From: Myxococcus virescens
GTDB lineage: Bacteria > Myxococcota > Myxococcia > Myxococcales > Myxococcaceae
Reading direction: 5' to 3'
Length of the DNA stretch: 64,000 nucleotides
Assembly: GCF_900101905.1 (NCBI RefSeq)
Contig: NZ_FNAJ01000008.1
Location: 248,001-312,000, forward strand
Under the pieces are notes generated by a model that ran no database searches, was not told the DNA's origin, and saw only the letters and a list, made by a program, of their open reading frames with translations. The position numbers and the translations under genes were made by a program. Position 1 is the stretch's first letter. Each line of letters starts with the position of its first letter. Below are positions 34,435 through 42,416 of the stretch, piece by piece.

Positions 34435-35934
34435 ATGCGCGTCGGGTTCTGGTGGGTCCTGGCTGGCCTGGGGGTGGCGGGCCTGGGGTGCGGTGAGGCC
34501 GTGGATTCGGCGGCAGTGGATGCGGTGAAGGAGACCTCGGAGGTGCCAGTGCAGGCCCTGGCCTGCGCGCCGCCGGGCGCCGTCTACAAGGTGAAGGACG
34601 TCCTGCCACCGGGTGCGCCGGTGCCATCCAACGCCTTGCCGGTCCCCGACTGGCTGACGAACGCGCAGGGCACGCTCTTCTTCGTGGCCGACCTCTTCGA
34701 CGGCCCCGGCGTCCTGTGGCGCAGTGACGGCACCTCCGTGGGCACCGTGCCCGTGAAGGAGTTCTCCGCGATTGCGGGGACCTACCGCGACTTCTCGCCG
34801 CTCGTCGCGGTGGGGACTCGCGTCTTCTTCCTGGTGAAGGACCCCGTGGTCGGACGGGAGCTGTGGGTCAGCGATGGCACGGAGGCGGGCACGCGGCTCG
34901 TGCGGGACTTCGCGCCAGGCCCCGCCAGCGACGACCTGATGCTCTTCGCTTCGGTAGGGGATGTGCTGACCTTCTTCCGCCGACCGGCCTCGGGGGGGCC
35001 GCTGGAGCTGTGGCGCTCGGACGGGACGGAGGTGGGGACGTTCCGCCTGGTGACCTTCGGCGCGCAGGACTCGTTTGCGTCGGGGGTGCCCCCGGTCGCG
35101 GGAGCGCGGCTGTTCACCCTGCACGACGCGGCGAATGGCACCTACCTGTGGCGAACGGATGGCACGGCGGCGGGGACCACGGTCGTCAAACGGTTGGACG
35201 CGGATCTGGTCTGGTTGCAGGGCACGGCCGTCACTGCGACGGGCCTGAGCGTGTTTTCCTTCTACGATGAAGGCTCCATCACGGAGGTGTGGAGGACGGA
35301 TGGCACGCCAGGCGGCACGGTGCGCCTGGACTCCTTCGGCGGCTACGTGAGGTTGCTGGGCGCGCTGGGTGGGTATGTCTACGTGGCCTCTGGCACCGTG
35401 GACGGCTCCGCGTTGAAGATCTCCCGCGTGTCGCTCGCGGGCGGTGGCAAGGCGACGGCGACGTGGCTGCCCAACCGCTACGCGGGCCAGCCCGACGCGT
35501 GGCCCTACGTCGAGTACTCGGCGGTCGCGGGCGGAAAGCTCTACGTGTCCATGGCCATTGGCACCTCGGGGCCCGCGCCGCGCGAGGTGGGCCTCTGGGT
35601 GACGGATGGCACGGAAGCGGGGACGCGGGAGCTCAGCCGGGGGCTCTCCACCGGCGACGAGAACTACTCGCCGCTCTTCGACACCGGTGTCGGGACGCTG
35701 CTCTTCAGCGCGGACGGCGGCGGGACGGGGTTGGAGCCCTGGGTGACGGACGGCACGCCCGGACGCACGGGGTTGGTCGCGGACCTCTCTCCGTTGGGGG
35801 GCTCCAACCCACAGGCCTTCACCCAGGTGGGCAGCACCCTCTTCTTCCGGGCCCGCTCAGACACGCGAGGCGACGCGCTGTGGGCCATGCCCGCCACCGT
35901 GGCCTGTCCCACGCAGGAAGTCCACGCCCGCTGA
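34435..35934 (+). CDS. ELWxxDGTxxGT repeat lipoprotein
   Basis: A 499-residue exported lipoprotein (signal peptide MRVGFWWVLAGLGVAG, lipobox GLGC). The mature protein consists of seven repeats of about 50-60 residues with the core ELWVSDGTEAGT (others include VLWRSDGTSVGT, YLWRTDGTAAGT and EPWVTDGTPGRT), each followed by a strand of the type LFFxA. This repeat is a known myxobacterial family thought to form a beta-propeller; its ligand is unknown. The ATG at 34435 follows a GAGGGAG site; a GTG six bases upstream is possible. It is probably independent of the sigma factor gene that begins 27 bases after its stop. Confidence 0.9.
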   Translation: MRVGFWWVLAGLGVAGLGCGEAVDSAAVDAVKETSEVPVQALACAPPGAVYKVKDVLPPGAPVPSNALPVPDWLTNAQGTLFFVADLFDGPGVLWRSDGTSVGTVPVKEFSAIAGTYRDFSPLVAVGTRVFFLVKDPVVGRELWVSDGTEAGTRLVRDFAPGPASDDLMLFASVGDVLTFFRRPASGGPLELWRSDGTEVGTFRLVTFGAQDSFASGVPPVAGARLFTLHDAANGTYLWRTDGTAAGTTVVKRLDADLVWLQGTAVTATGLSVFSFYDEGSITEVWRTDGTPGGTVRLDSFGGYVRLLGALGGYVYVASGTVDGSALKISRVSLAGGGKATATWLPNRYAGQPDAWPYVEYSAVAGGKLYVSMAIGTSGPAPREVGLWVTDGTEAGTRELSRGLSTGDENYSPLFDTGVGTLLFSADGGGTGLEPWVTDGTPGRTGLVADLSPLGGSNPQAFTQVGSTLFFRARSDTRGDALWAMPATVACPTQEVHAR

Positions 35935-35961
35935 TGCATCGCGATGTGCGAGGCTGGGGCC

Positions 35962-36513
35962 ATGTCCCCGGAGGTCCTCGCGCTCCTGCTCCAGAACCGC
36001 CAGCGCTTCCTCGCCTTCCTGACACCCCACGTCGGGAGCGTCGAGGCGGCGGAGGAGGTGCTCCAGGCCGCGTTGCTCAAGAGCGTGGAGCGCGGGAGCA
36101 CCCTGCGTGAGGAGGAGCGGGCGGTGGCCTGGTTCTACCGCCTGCTTCGCAACGCGCTCATCGACCGCTACCGGCACGAGCAGCGCCAGGGGCGCGCCCT
36201 GCGGGCCCTCGCCGAGGAGAGCCCCCTGTCCACCGAGGACGCGGCCGAACTGGAGCGGACCGTCTGTGCCTGTGTCTCCACGCTCACCACCACCCTGAAG
36301 CCCGAGTACTCCGACGCGCTCCAGCGGGTGGACCTGGACGGGCAGACCCTGGCGGAGTTCGCGGAGGCGGCCGGCATCACCCACACCAACGCGAAGGTGC
36401 GCCTCCATCGGGCCCGGCAGGCGTTGGGCCGGAGGCTGGAGCAGGCGTGCGGAACCACTTGCTGCCGCAAGGGCTGCGTGGACTGCCCCTGCGAGGAGGC
36501 GGGCGGACTGTAA
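35962..36513 (+). CDS. CorE-like ECF sigma factor with C-terminal cysteine-rich metal-sensing domain
   Basis: A 183-residue ECF sigma factor. Region 2 lies at about residues 10-80 (VEAAEEVLQAALLKSVE, AVAWFYRLLRNALIDRYRHE) and region 4 at 95-155 with helix-turn-helix LAEFAEAAGITHTNAKVRLH. The tail has six Cys (163, 167, 168, 172, 175 and 177) in CxxxCCxxxCxxCxC. This is the feature of CorE-type (ECF44) sigma factors of Myxococcus xanthus, which need no anti-sigma: the tail binds copper (CorE) or cadmium/zinc (CorE2) directly and controls the activity. The CDF exporter gene begins 55 bases downstream, supporting a metal response. The start at 35962 fits the family best; an ATG at 35944 adds six residues. 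Confidence 0.85.
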   Translation: MSPEVLALLLQNRQRFLAFLTPHVGSVEAAEEVLQAALLKSVERGSTLREEERAVAWFYRLLRNALIDRYRHEQRQGRALRALAEESPLSTEDAAELERTVCACVSTLTTTLKPEYSDALQRVDLDGQTLAEFAEAAGITHTNAKVRLHRARQALGRRLEQACGTTCCRKGCVDCPCEEAGGL

Positions 36514-36568
36514 CCGGGGCCCAGGCGCGTCGTCAGGAGGGAGAACTGGAACGAAGGAGCCGTTCTCC

Positions 36569-37504
36569 ATGGCGGGACACTTGCACTCCCACTCTCACGG
36601 ACACGGGCACGCGCACGCGCACGCCGCGCCCGACTCGCACAGCCGGGCCTTCATGCTCGGCATCGGTCTCAACCTGGCCTTCGTCGGCGTCGAAGCCACG
36701 TATGGCATCCTGTCCGGCTCGCTCGCCCTGCTGGCGGATGCGGGGCACAACCTGGGTGACGTGCTGGGGCTCGTCCTCGCCTGGGGGGCGAGCGTCCTGG
36801 GCCGACGCAAGGCGACGGAGCGCCATACCTACGGCTTCCGGAGCGCCACCATCCTGGCCGCGCTGCTCAACGCCTTGCTGCTGCTGGTCGCGGTGGGCGG
36901 CATGGGCTGGGAGGCGGTGCGGCGACTGGGGCAGCCCACCACTGTGTCCAGCTTCACCATCATGTCGGTGGCGGGCGTGGGCATCGTCGTCAACGCGGCC
37001 ACGGCGCTGCTCTTCTGGAAGGGCCGCGAGCGCGACCTCAACATCCGAGGCGCCTTCCTCCACCTGGCCGCGGACGCGGCCGTGTCGCTGGGCGTCGTCC
37101 TGGCGGGTCTCCTCATCTACTACACGGGTTGGGCGTGGCTGGACCCGGTGGTGACGCTGGCCATCGCGGGCCTCATCTTCGTGGGGACGTGGGGGCTGCT
37201 CAAGGACTCCGTCAACCTCGCGCTCCAGGCGGTGCCGGGACACATCGACGTGCGTCAGGTGCGCGAGCGGCTCGTTCAGACTCCAGGGGTGTCCGAGGTC
37301 CATGACCTGCACGTCTGGGCCATGAGCACCACCGAGGCCGCGCTCACCGCGCACCTCGTCATGCGGGAGCCGCGGCTGGACGACGCCTTCCTCGACGACG
37401 TGAAGCGGCGGCTCCATGACGAGTTCGGCATCGAGCACATCACGCTCCAGGTGGAGGAGGGGGCGCTCACGGGTTGCTGCCAGCTCGCATTCGAGCCTGC
37501 CTGA
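36569..37504 (+). CDS. cation diffusion facilitator (CzcD/ZitB-type) metal exporter
   Basis: A 311-residue inner-membrane CDF transporter, which exports Zn2+, Cd2+ or Co2+ in exchange for protons. It has a His-rich N-terminus (HSHSHGHGHAHAHAA), six transmembrane helices, the metal site His60/Asp64 (DAGHNLGD) in TM2 and His165/Asp169 (HLAADAA) in TM5, and a cytoplasmic C-terminal domain (EVHDLHVWAM) for dimerisation. The HxxxD/HxxxD arrangement is typical of zinc- and cadmium-transporting members. It directly follows the CorE-like sigma factor gene, so it is likely its target or cotranscribed with it. A terminator hairpin lies 42 bases downstream. Confidence 0.92.
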   Translation: MAGHLHSHSHGHGHAHAHAAPDSHSRAFMLGIGLNLAFVGVEATYGILSGSLALLADAGHNLGDVLGLVLAWGASVLGRRKATERHTYGFRSATILAALLNALLLLVAVGGMGWEAVRRLGQPTTVSSFTIMSVAGVGIVVNAATALLFWKGRERDLNIRGAFLHLAADAAVSLGVVLAGLLIYYTGWAWLDPVVTLAIAGLIFVGTWGLLKDSVNLALQAVPGHIDVRQVRERLVQTPGVSEVHDLHVWAMSTTEAALTAHLVMREPRLDDAFLDDVKRRLHDEFGIEHITLQVEEGALTGCCQLAFEPA

Positions 37505-37546
37505 CGCGGCGGCCCGGAGCCCGCCGTGGTGCCCACGGGCGTGAAG

Positions 37547-37577
37547 CCCCGGCCTCTGCTTGGAGCGGAGGCCGGGG
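37547..37577 (+). terminator. hairpin terminator after the CDF gene
   Basis: Arms CCCCGGCCTC (37547-37556) and GAGGCCGGGG (37568-37577) are perfect and extend with further pairing into the loop. No T tract follows. Confidence 0.6.
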
Positions 37578-37695
37578 ACAGTGGCCTGCCCCCGCTCCAG
37601 GCCAGGAGCCGGTACGCCCGTCCCAGCACGTAGACGCCCCATCCAATGGCGGCCCTCTGCCGCGAGCAGGCACTCCGCTTGCGAGACGCCCTGCC

Positions 37696-38562
37696 ATGCC
37701 CCGTTACCTCTTCCTCCTCCTTGCCACCCTCCTCCTCGCCCCGCTTCAAGCCCGAGCCAACGGCGCCACGTGCAGCAACAGCGACGGCCCCTGTGCGTCG
37801 AGCGCGGACTGCTGCTCTTCTGGAAACGCCTGCGTGGAGGGAGTCTGCCGAGGACTGAAGAAGTCGCCGAACTTCTGCATGCGAGGCGGCGGGGGCTGTT
37901 TCTCACAGGAGAATTGCTGCCCCGGCTACGTCTGCGCGGGCAAGGACCCGGGCAACCCGTGGCAGCAGGGACAATGCCTGGCCCAGCCCACATGCGCGGG
38001 CCAAGACGCCGCCTGTGGCGCTGGCACTTCCTGCTGTGGCGGCCTCGCCTGCCGAAACGGGACGTGCACCCTCCCCGGCCTGGCGGCAGCACCGACCTGC
38101 TCCGGCCCGGGGGCAAGGTGTACGGCTGACGGAGGCTGCTGCACCGGGTTGACGTGCCAGGCTGGCCAGTGCGTGGCCCCAGGAAGCCAGATTCGCTACC
38201 GCGACGAGGGCGAGTCCTGCGGCTCCCAGCAGCCCTGCTACCTGGGGAACACCTGCGTCAGTGGCACGTGCGTCTCCAACGTCGCGCTGCACGAGCAGCG
38301 TCAGCGCCAGCAGGAGAGCAGCGCGGAAGCAGGTGGCAGCGGTTCGTCGCCCCCAGGCCGACGCACACCGGAGAAAGGTGAGGCGGCCATCTGGCGCGAG
38401 GTGCACTGGGGAAAGGAGGCACAGCGACAGGAAGAGCTCCGCCGCCAGCAGCGCGAGGATGCACGCCGAGAGGAAGCACGGCAGGAAGAGCGGCGCCGCC
38501 AGCAGCGCGAGGACGCACGGCGAGATGAGGCCCGGCGGGAAGCGATGCGCAGAGGCTGGTAG
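37696..38562 (+). CDS. exported Cys-rich protein with charged C-terminal coil
   Basis: A 288-residue secreted protein: signal peptide MPRYLFLLLATLLLAPLQARA, then about four Cys-rich modules of the type CxxxxGPCxxSxDCCxxGxxCxxGxC (residues 25-200), which resemble Dickkopf- or granulin-like disulfide knots. The C-terminal 70 residues are almost entirely Arg, Glu, Gln and Ala (for example EELRRQQREDARREEARQEE) and should form a long charged helix. The combination suggests an envelope structural or binding protein. The ATG at 37696 is the start of the signal peptide. No close partner. The family is not named. Confidence 0.82.
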   Translation: MPRYLFLLLATLLLAPLQARANGATCSNSDGPCASSADCCSSGNACVEGVCRGLKKSPNFCMRGGGGCFSQENCCPGYVCAGKDPGNPWQQGQCLAQPTCAGQDAACGAGTSCCGGLACRNGTCTLPGLAAAPTCSGPGARCTADGGCCTGLTCQAGQCVAPGSQIRYRDEGESCGSQQPCYLGNTCVSGTCVSNVALHEQRQRQQESSAEAGGSGSSPPGRRTPEKGEAAIWREVHWGKEAQRQEELRRQQREDARREEARQEERRRQQREDARRDEARREAMRRGW

Positions 38563-38897
38563 CACCACTGCCCCCGGGGCCTACTCACCCCATCCAGGTC
38601 TCTTCACGATTGCTGCAGGCAGTCCCAGCTGCTCCAAAATCCCTCGCCCCCCTCCCGCCTCCTTCTCGTACGCCAGCACCCGCCGCCTGCCTCCACACCT
38701 CACCTCACGCAGGCGCATACGTCGAAGTCGAACGTCCTCCCCGGCAGTTCTGCCCATGCCACACGCGCCGGCTTCTCCCTCATCGGCTCCTTCCTGGCCG
38801 CTGCCTGGGGTGCCACCCTCGCCTCCTCACCTCCTGCTTGGGGGAGCCTCCTCGGAGGCAAAGCCGCCCGGGAGGCAGGAGGGGGACAGCGGGGCGG
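38563..38897. other. 335-bp intergenic stretch
   Basis: No gene is visible. It contains a long imperfect inverted repeat (CCTCCTGC at 38830 and GCAGGAGG at 38875) close to the end of the minus-strand MocR-like gene, which may terminate that transcript. Confidence 0.4.
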
Positions 38898-40361
38898 TCA
38901 GCTTGGAATGCAACGGGCGAGCGTGTCGCAGATTCGCGTAAGCTCGTCCGGCGTGTGCGCGGCGAACCCGAGCCGAATGGCGTCCAGGCGCCCCTTGGGA
39001 AGGTAGGTGGAGCCTGGGGCCATCAGCAGGTGTTCCTCACGCGCCCTTGCCACCAACGAGTCGATGCTCCCCTTGCGCAGGGTCAGCCACAGCGCCAACC
39101 CACCCGCCGGCACGGAGTAGTCGAAGCACGCGTCGAGCGCAGGCGTCGCGCGGAGCCGCGAGAGGAGGTGATCTCGGCGTGCTTTGTATTCTCGGCGGGC
39201 TCGCCTCGCGTGACGCTGGAGCGTCCCGTCTTCGAAGAGCTCCGCGATGGCGTGCTCGAGGACGACGTCACCTTGTCGTTCGAGCAGCTCACGCGTTTCC
39301 TTCAGCTTGCGAATGCACTCCTCCGACGCGACGAGGTAGCCGAGCCGCACGGTCGGCGCGAGCAGCTTGGACAGCGACGCGATGTAGACGACGCGCCGCG
39401 ATCCTCCGGTCGCGTGGAGCGGTAGCAGCGGCTCACCTTCGAAGTGGTACTCGTAGTCGTAGTCGTCCTCGATGATGGTGAAGTCGAAGTGCTCGGCGAG
39501 CTGCAGCAGCTTGATCCGTCGTTCCGGCGTCATGGAGACCGACGTCGGGTACTGATGATGCGGCGTCACGTAGACGGCCTTCAGCTTGCCCGACAGCCTC
39601 CGCGCCGTTTTCTCGAGGACGTCGGTCCTCAAGCCCTCGCCATCGATGGGGATGTACGAGACCTTCGCCCCCGCGAACTCGAACGCGCGCCACGCAGGTG
39701 CGTAACCTGGCACCTCCACAGCGACCACGTCGCCACGTTCGAGCATCGCCAGTGAATAGAGGCCGAGCGCGCCCTGCGCTCCACGAGCGAGGAAGATCTC
39801 ATCGATGGTTGTGGAGAGCCCGCGCGCCTGATTGACGAAACTCGAAATCACTTCGCGGAGGCTCGGATCTCCTGCTGCGTCGCCGTAGCCCACCGCCGCT
39901 CGGCTGAGAGAGCGAAGCGCCCGCGCGTATGCGCGCGCCAACTCCGCCTGCGGCGCGAGCCGAGGGTCCGGCAACCCATCGGTGATCGACACGAGGGAGG
40001 TGTCCCGACGCGGCCAGGCCGACTTGCGCTGCGTGGGCAACTCGACGTCAGCGATCGCCGAGCGCGGTAGGGAGGCCGCCACGCGCGTTCCAGAGGCGGG
40101 GCGCGTCTCGAGCCACCCCTGGGCGACGAGCTCGTCCACCGCCGCGACGACCACCTTCCGATTCACCCCGAGCTGGTCTGCGAGGGTTCGGCTTCCCGGA
40201 AGCATCGAGCCCGGAGGGAGCCTCCCGCGCTGGATCTCGTGGATGAGCGCTCGGGTGAGCTGCGTCTGCTGCGACACGGACGTGTCCCGTTCGAGGGTGA
40301 AGTCGAAGCGCCACGGCCGCCTGACTGGACCCTCATCATTCTTGATTCTGGGGCTGTCCAT
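38898..40361 (-). CDS. MocR/PdxR-family regulator (GntR HTH plus aminotransferase fold)
   Basis: A 487-residue MocR-type transcription factor. Residues about 25-95 form a GntR winged helix (QLTRALIHEIQRGRLPPGSM, GSRTLADQLGVNRKVVVAAV). The remainder is a type I aminotransferase fold with the PLP-binding Lys332 (SLSKLLAPTVRLGYL), EDDYDYEY and GDPSLREVISSF. PdxR-type members sense pyridoxal phosphate and control vitamin B6 synthesis; others control GABA, taurine or amino-acid use. The start is chosen at 40361. It is divergent from yggS, a PLP-binding homeostasis protein, so B6 control is the best guess. A 9-bp inverted repeat lies in the intergenic region. Confidence 0.9.
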   Translation of the reverse strand: MDSPRIKNDEGPVRRPWRFDFTLERDTSVSQQTQLTRALIHEIQRGRLPPGSMLPGSRTLADQLGVNRKVVVAAVDELVAQGWLETRPASGTRVAASLPRSAIADVELPTQRKSAWPRRDTSLVSITDGLPDPRLAPQAELARAYARALRSLSRAAVGYGDAAGDPSLREVISSFVNQARGLSTTIDEIFLARGAQGALGLYSLAMLERGDVVAVEVPGYAPAWRAFEFAGAKVSYIPIDGEGLRTDVLEKTARRLSGKLKAVYVTPHHQYPTSVSMTPERRIKLLQLAEHFDFTIIEDDYDYEYHFEGEPLLPLHATGGSRRVVYIASLSKLLAPTVRLGYLVASEECIRKLKETRELLERQGDVVLEHAIAELFEDGTLQRHARRARREYKARRDHLLSRLRATPALDACFDYSVPAGGLALWLTLRKGSIDSLVARAREEHLLMAPGSTYLPKGRLDAIRLGFAAHTPDELTRICDTLARCIPS

Positions 40362-40385
40362 GGGGCCAGTCTCTTGCCATTTATG

Positions 40386-40409
40386 AACGCGCGCAAGGAC
40401 GTGCGCGTT
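40386..40409. promoter_or_regulatory. inverted repeat between the MocR-like gene and yggS (candidate operator)
   Basis: Arms AACGCGCGC (40386-40394) and GTGCGCGTT (40401-40409) are inverted with one mismatch and a six-base spacer. The site lies immediately upstream of the AGGAGG of yggS and 25 bases before the MocR-like start. Operator function is inferred from position. Confidence 0.45.
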
Positions 40410-40422
40410 CCAGGAGGCAGCC

Positions 40423-41205
40423 ATCAGCACCCCTGCATACTCACCTGCGTACAGTGCCGAGGACATTCGGCGCAACGTGGCGACTGTTCGCGGGCGCATC
40501 GCCGCCGCATGCGCGCGAGTCGGTCGCGATCCGGTCGAGGTCCGTCTCCTGCCGGTCAGCAAGACCATGCCCGAGGCCCGCATCCGCATGGCCTACGCGG
40601 CTGGCTGCCGCGAACTCGGCGAGAACAAGGTCCAGGAGGCGTTGGGTAAAGCCGAGGCGATGACAGATCTCACCGACCTGCGGTGGTCGGTGATCGGGCA
40701 CCTCCAGACGAACAAGGCGAAGGTCGTCGCGCGCTTCGCCAGCGAGTTTCAAGCGCTGGACAGCGTTCGCGTCGCGGAAGCGCTCGATCGACGCTTGCAG
40801 GTGGAGGGGCGCGCGCTCGACGTGTTGGTGCAGGTCAACACGTCCGGTGAGGCCAGCAAGTTCGGCCTGCCGCCGGATGAGGTCGCCCGCTTCGTCCGCG
40901 AGTTGCCCGCCTTCTCCTCGCTGCGCGTCCATGGGCTGATGACTCTCGCGCTGCTGTCGGCCGATCCGACGCGTGTGCGTCCGTGCTTCGCGCTGCTTCG
41001 GGAGCTGCGAGAGCGGCTGCGTGAGGAGGCGCCGGCTGGCATCACGATGAACGAGCTCTCGATGGGGATGTCCGGCGACTTCGAGTTGGCTGTCGAGGAG
41101 GGCGCTACCATCGTGCGCGTGGGGCAGGCGATCTTCGGCCCTCGCGAGCTGCCCGACAGCCACTATTGGCCTGAGCCGAACGCGACCTCTGGCCACACGT
41201 CGTAA
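40423..41205 (+). CDS. yggS: YggS/PLPBP family pyridoxal-phosphate homeostasis protein, non-standard start
   Basis: A 260-residue (if read from 40423) PLP-binding TIM-barrel protein of the YggS/PROSC family, which buffers PLP and amino- and keto-acid pools. Features are VRLLPVSKT (PLP Lys, residue 47 from here), GENKVQEAL, LRWSVIGHLQTNKAK, NTSGEASKFG, LSMGMSGDFELAVEEGATIVR and GQAIFGPRE. The family N-terminus (xxDIxxNLxxVRxxI) is present as SAEDIRRNVATVRGRI, but the frame has no ATG, GTG or TTG before it. A good AGGAGG lies six bases before an ATC codon at 40423. The first ordinary start is GTG 40477, which would cut off the first helix. It is divergent from the MocR-like gene. Confidence 0.9.
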   Translation: MSTPAYSPAYSAEDIRRNVATVRGRIAAACARVGRDPVEVRLLPVSKTMPEARIRMAYAAGCRELGENKVQEALGKAEAMTDLTDLRWSVIGHLQTNKAKVVARFASEFQALDSVRVAEALDRRLQVEGRALDVLVQVNTSGEASKFGLPPDEVARFVRELPAFSSLRVHGLMTLALLSADPTRVRPCFALLRELRERLREEAPAGITMNELSMGMSGDFELAVEEGATIVRVGQAIFGPRELPDSHYWPEPNATSGHTS

Positions 41206-41212
41206 CGACCGC

Positions 41213-41246
41213 CGAAGCCCCCGCCTCATCCATACCGAGGGCTTCG
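41213..41246. terminator. hairpin between convergent yggS and GNAT genes
   Basis: Perfect 8-bp arms CGAAGCCC (41213-41220) and GGGCTTCG (41239-41246) with an 18-base loop, between the two stop codons. It probably terminates both. Confidence 0.45.
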
Positions 41247-41283
41247 AGCATCGCCGAGACGAACTTCGACGGTCATCTGTCGA

Positions 41284-41742
41284 TCAAGCGAGCGACATCC
41301 GATATTCAATCACACCAGGCTTCTCTCCGATCCAATCGTAGAGTCGTTGCGCCGTGAGATTGGTTTCTTGAGTATGCCAGTAGAGACGCCCGCAGGCCTT
41401 TGCGCGGGCGCGCTCCTGTACGAACTCGATGAGCTTCTTGCCGACATGGCGTCCCCGTGTCTCTGGATCGACGAAGAGGTCTTCGAGGTAGCAGAAGTCA
41501 TTCTGCGCCCACGTCGAACGGTGGAAGAGATAATTGACAAACCCAACGACTCGTTCGCCGTCCACCGCGACGGCCGAGTGCATCGGCTCGCGGTCGTCGA
41601 AGAATCGCTCCCAGGTCGCCTGGGTCACTTCCTCCGGCAAAGTGATTTTGTAGAATTCCAGGTAGCTCTTCCAGTACGGAAGCCATTGTTCAAAGTCGCC
41701 CCTCTCAACGGGGCGAACGATCATGTGATTCTTCTCGTTCAT
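41284..41742 (-). CDS. GNAT family N-acetyltransferase
   Basis: A 152-residue GNAT acetyltransferase, transferring an acetyl group from acetyl-CoA to an amine. It shows strand-1 MIVRPVERGDFEQWLPYWKS, the central YLEDLFVDPETRGRHVGKKL (acetyl-CoA pyrophosphate loop RGRHVGK) and the C-terminal motif LYWHTQETNLTAQRLYD. This matches the small-polyamine or aminoglycoside-type GNATs in size. The start is set by an AAGGAG site. It is convergent with yggS and has no operon partner. The specific substrate cannot be inferred. Confidence 0.9.
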   Translation of the reverse strand: MNEKNHMIVRPVERGDFEQWLPYWKSYLEFYKITLPEEVTQATWERFFDDREPMHSAVAVDGERVVGFVNYLFHRSTWAQNDFCYLEDLFVDPETRGRHVGKKLIEFVQERARAKACGRLYWHTQETNLTAQRLYDWIGEKPGVIEYRMSLA

Positions 41743-42217
41743 GCCAGCGCTCCTTGTCGTTGGTTCTTGTCAATTCCAAACGAGAAGGCGCGCGATGCTG
41801 GGCATCGCCCTCGTCGCTCGCCTGCGGGAATCGAACCTTCCACGGTCGGGGCTATTACCCTGTCGCAAGTCGCGTGACATGCTCCAGAATTGAGAACTGG
41901 ACGGGTCCAGATGGACTGGCGCTTCGATGGCTCGCCGCCGGGGTGTTCTCACGCTGGAGTCTCCCTCGATGTCCTCTCGAGTGGGTGCGTGAGGTGACCG
42001 AGCCAGGCGCGTGTGAGGTCAAGTCCCGAGTCCTGTGGAGTGAATTCGAAGGGCAGATGCGTTACCCGTTCATCAGAACTGGAGCACTGCAACCCGCCAT
42101 TGCCGCGCCCTGCTCGAGTTCGCGAAGCTGTGCGACGTCAAGCCCAAGGACGACCTGCACTCGGCGGAGGCGGCGTCCCTGAGCGGCCATTCCGTCTGAC
42201 TGTCGCACGAAGTGGCG
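41743..42217. other. 475-bp region of gene scraps
   Basis: No intact gene. Near 41820-41875 the plus strand reads GGGAATCGAACC, the antisense of a tRNA T-loop, but I could not form a proper T-stem or anticodon arm, so at most it is a decayed tRNA fragment. A plus-strand frame ending at 42199 (LLEFAKLCDVKPKDDLHSAE) looks like the end of a lost gene. Confidence 0.3.
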
Positions 42218-42416
42218 ACGACATGATTCGGCTACTTCGGCGCGAAAACCCGTGGCCGTGCGATTCTCGAGATGCTGCATCGGCGCCCACCCGCGGGGTA
42301 CTTCTTCCTGGGCCACCCGGGGAGCCTGATTGGCGTCGACGTGGGCGTCCGGTCCGTGAGCGCGAACGTGTACACGGACCGGCGCCAGGAGCCGGTTCTG
42401 AGGGGCACGGCTTAGA
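42218..42416 (+). pseudogene. CheR-like methyltransferase C-terminal remnant
   Basis: One frame reads FGYFGAKTRGRAILEMLHRR, then PPAGYFFLGHPGSLIGV, ending at TAG 42414-42416. It matches the end of CheR (usual YFD...RxLExLxxxLxPGGYLFLGHSESL), the chemoreceptor methyltransferase. The SAM-binding domain and start are missing. The stop overlaps the minus-strand gene end by a few bases. Confidence 0.5.

Noticed and set aside
41820..41875. tRNA gene on the minus strand
   Set aside because: A T-loop-like sequence exists, but the T-stem and anticodon arm do not pair and no acceptor stem is found, so it is kept only as a weak fragment note.
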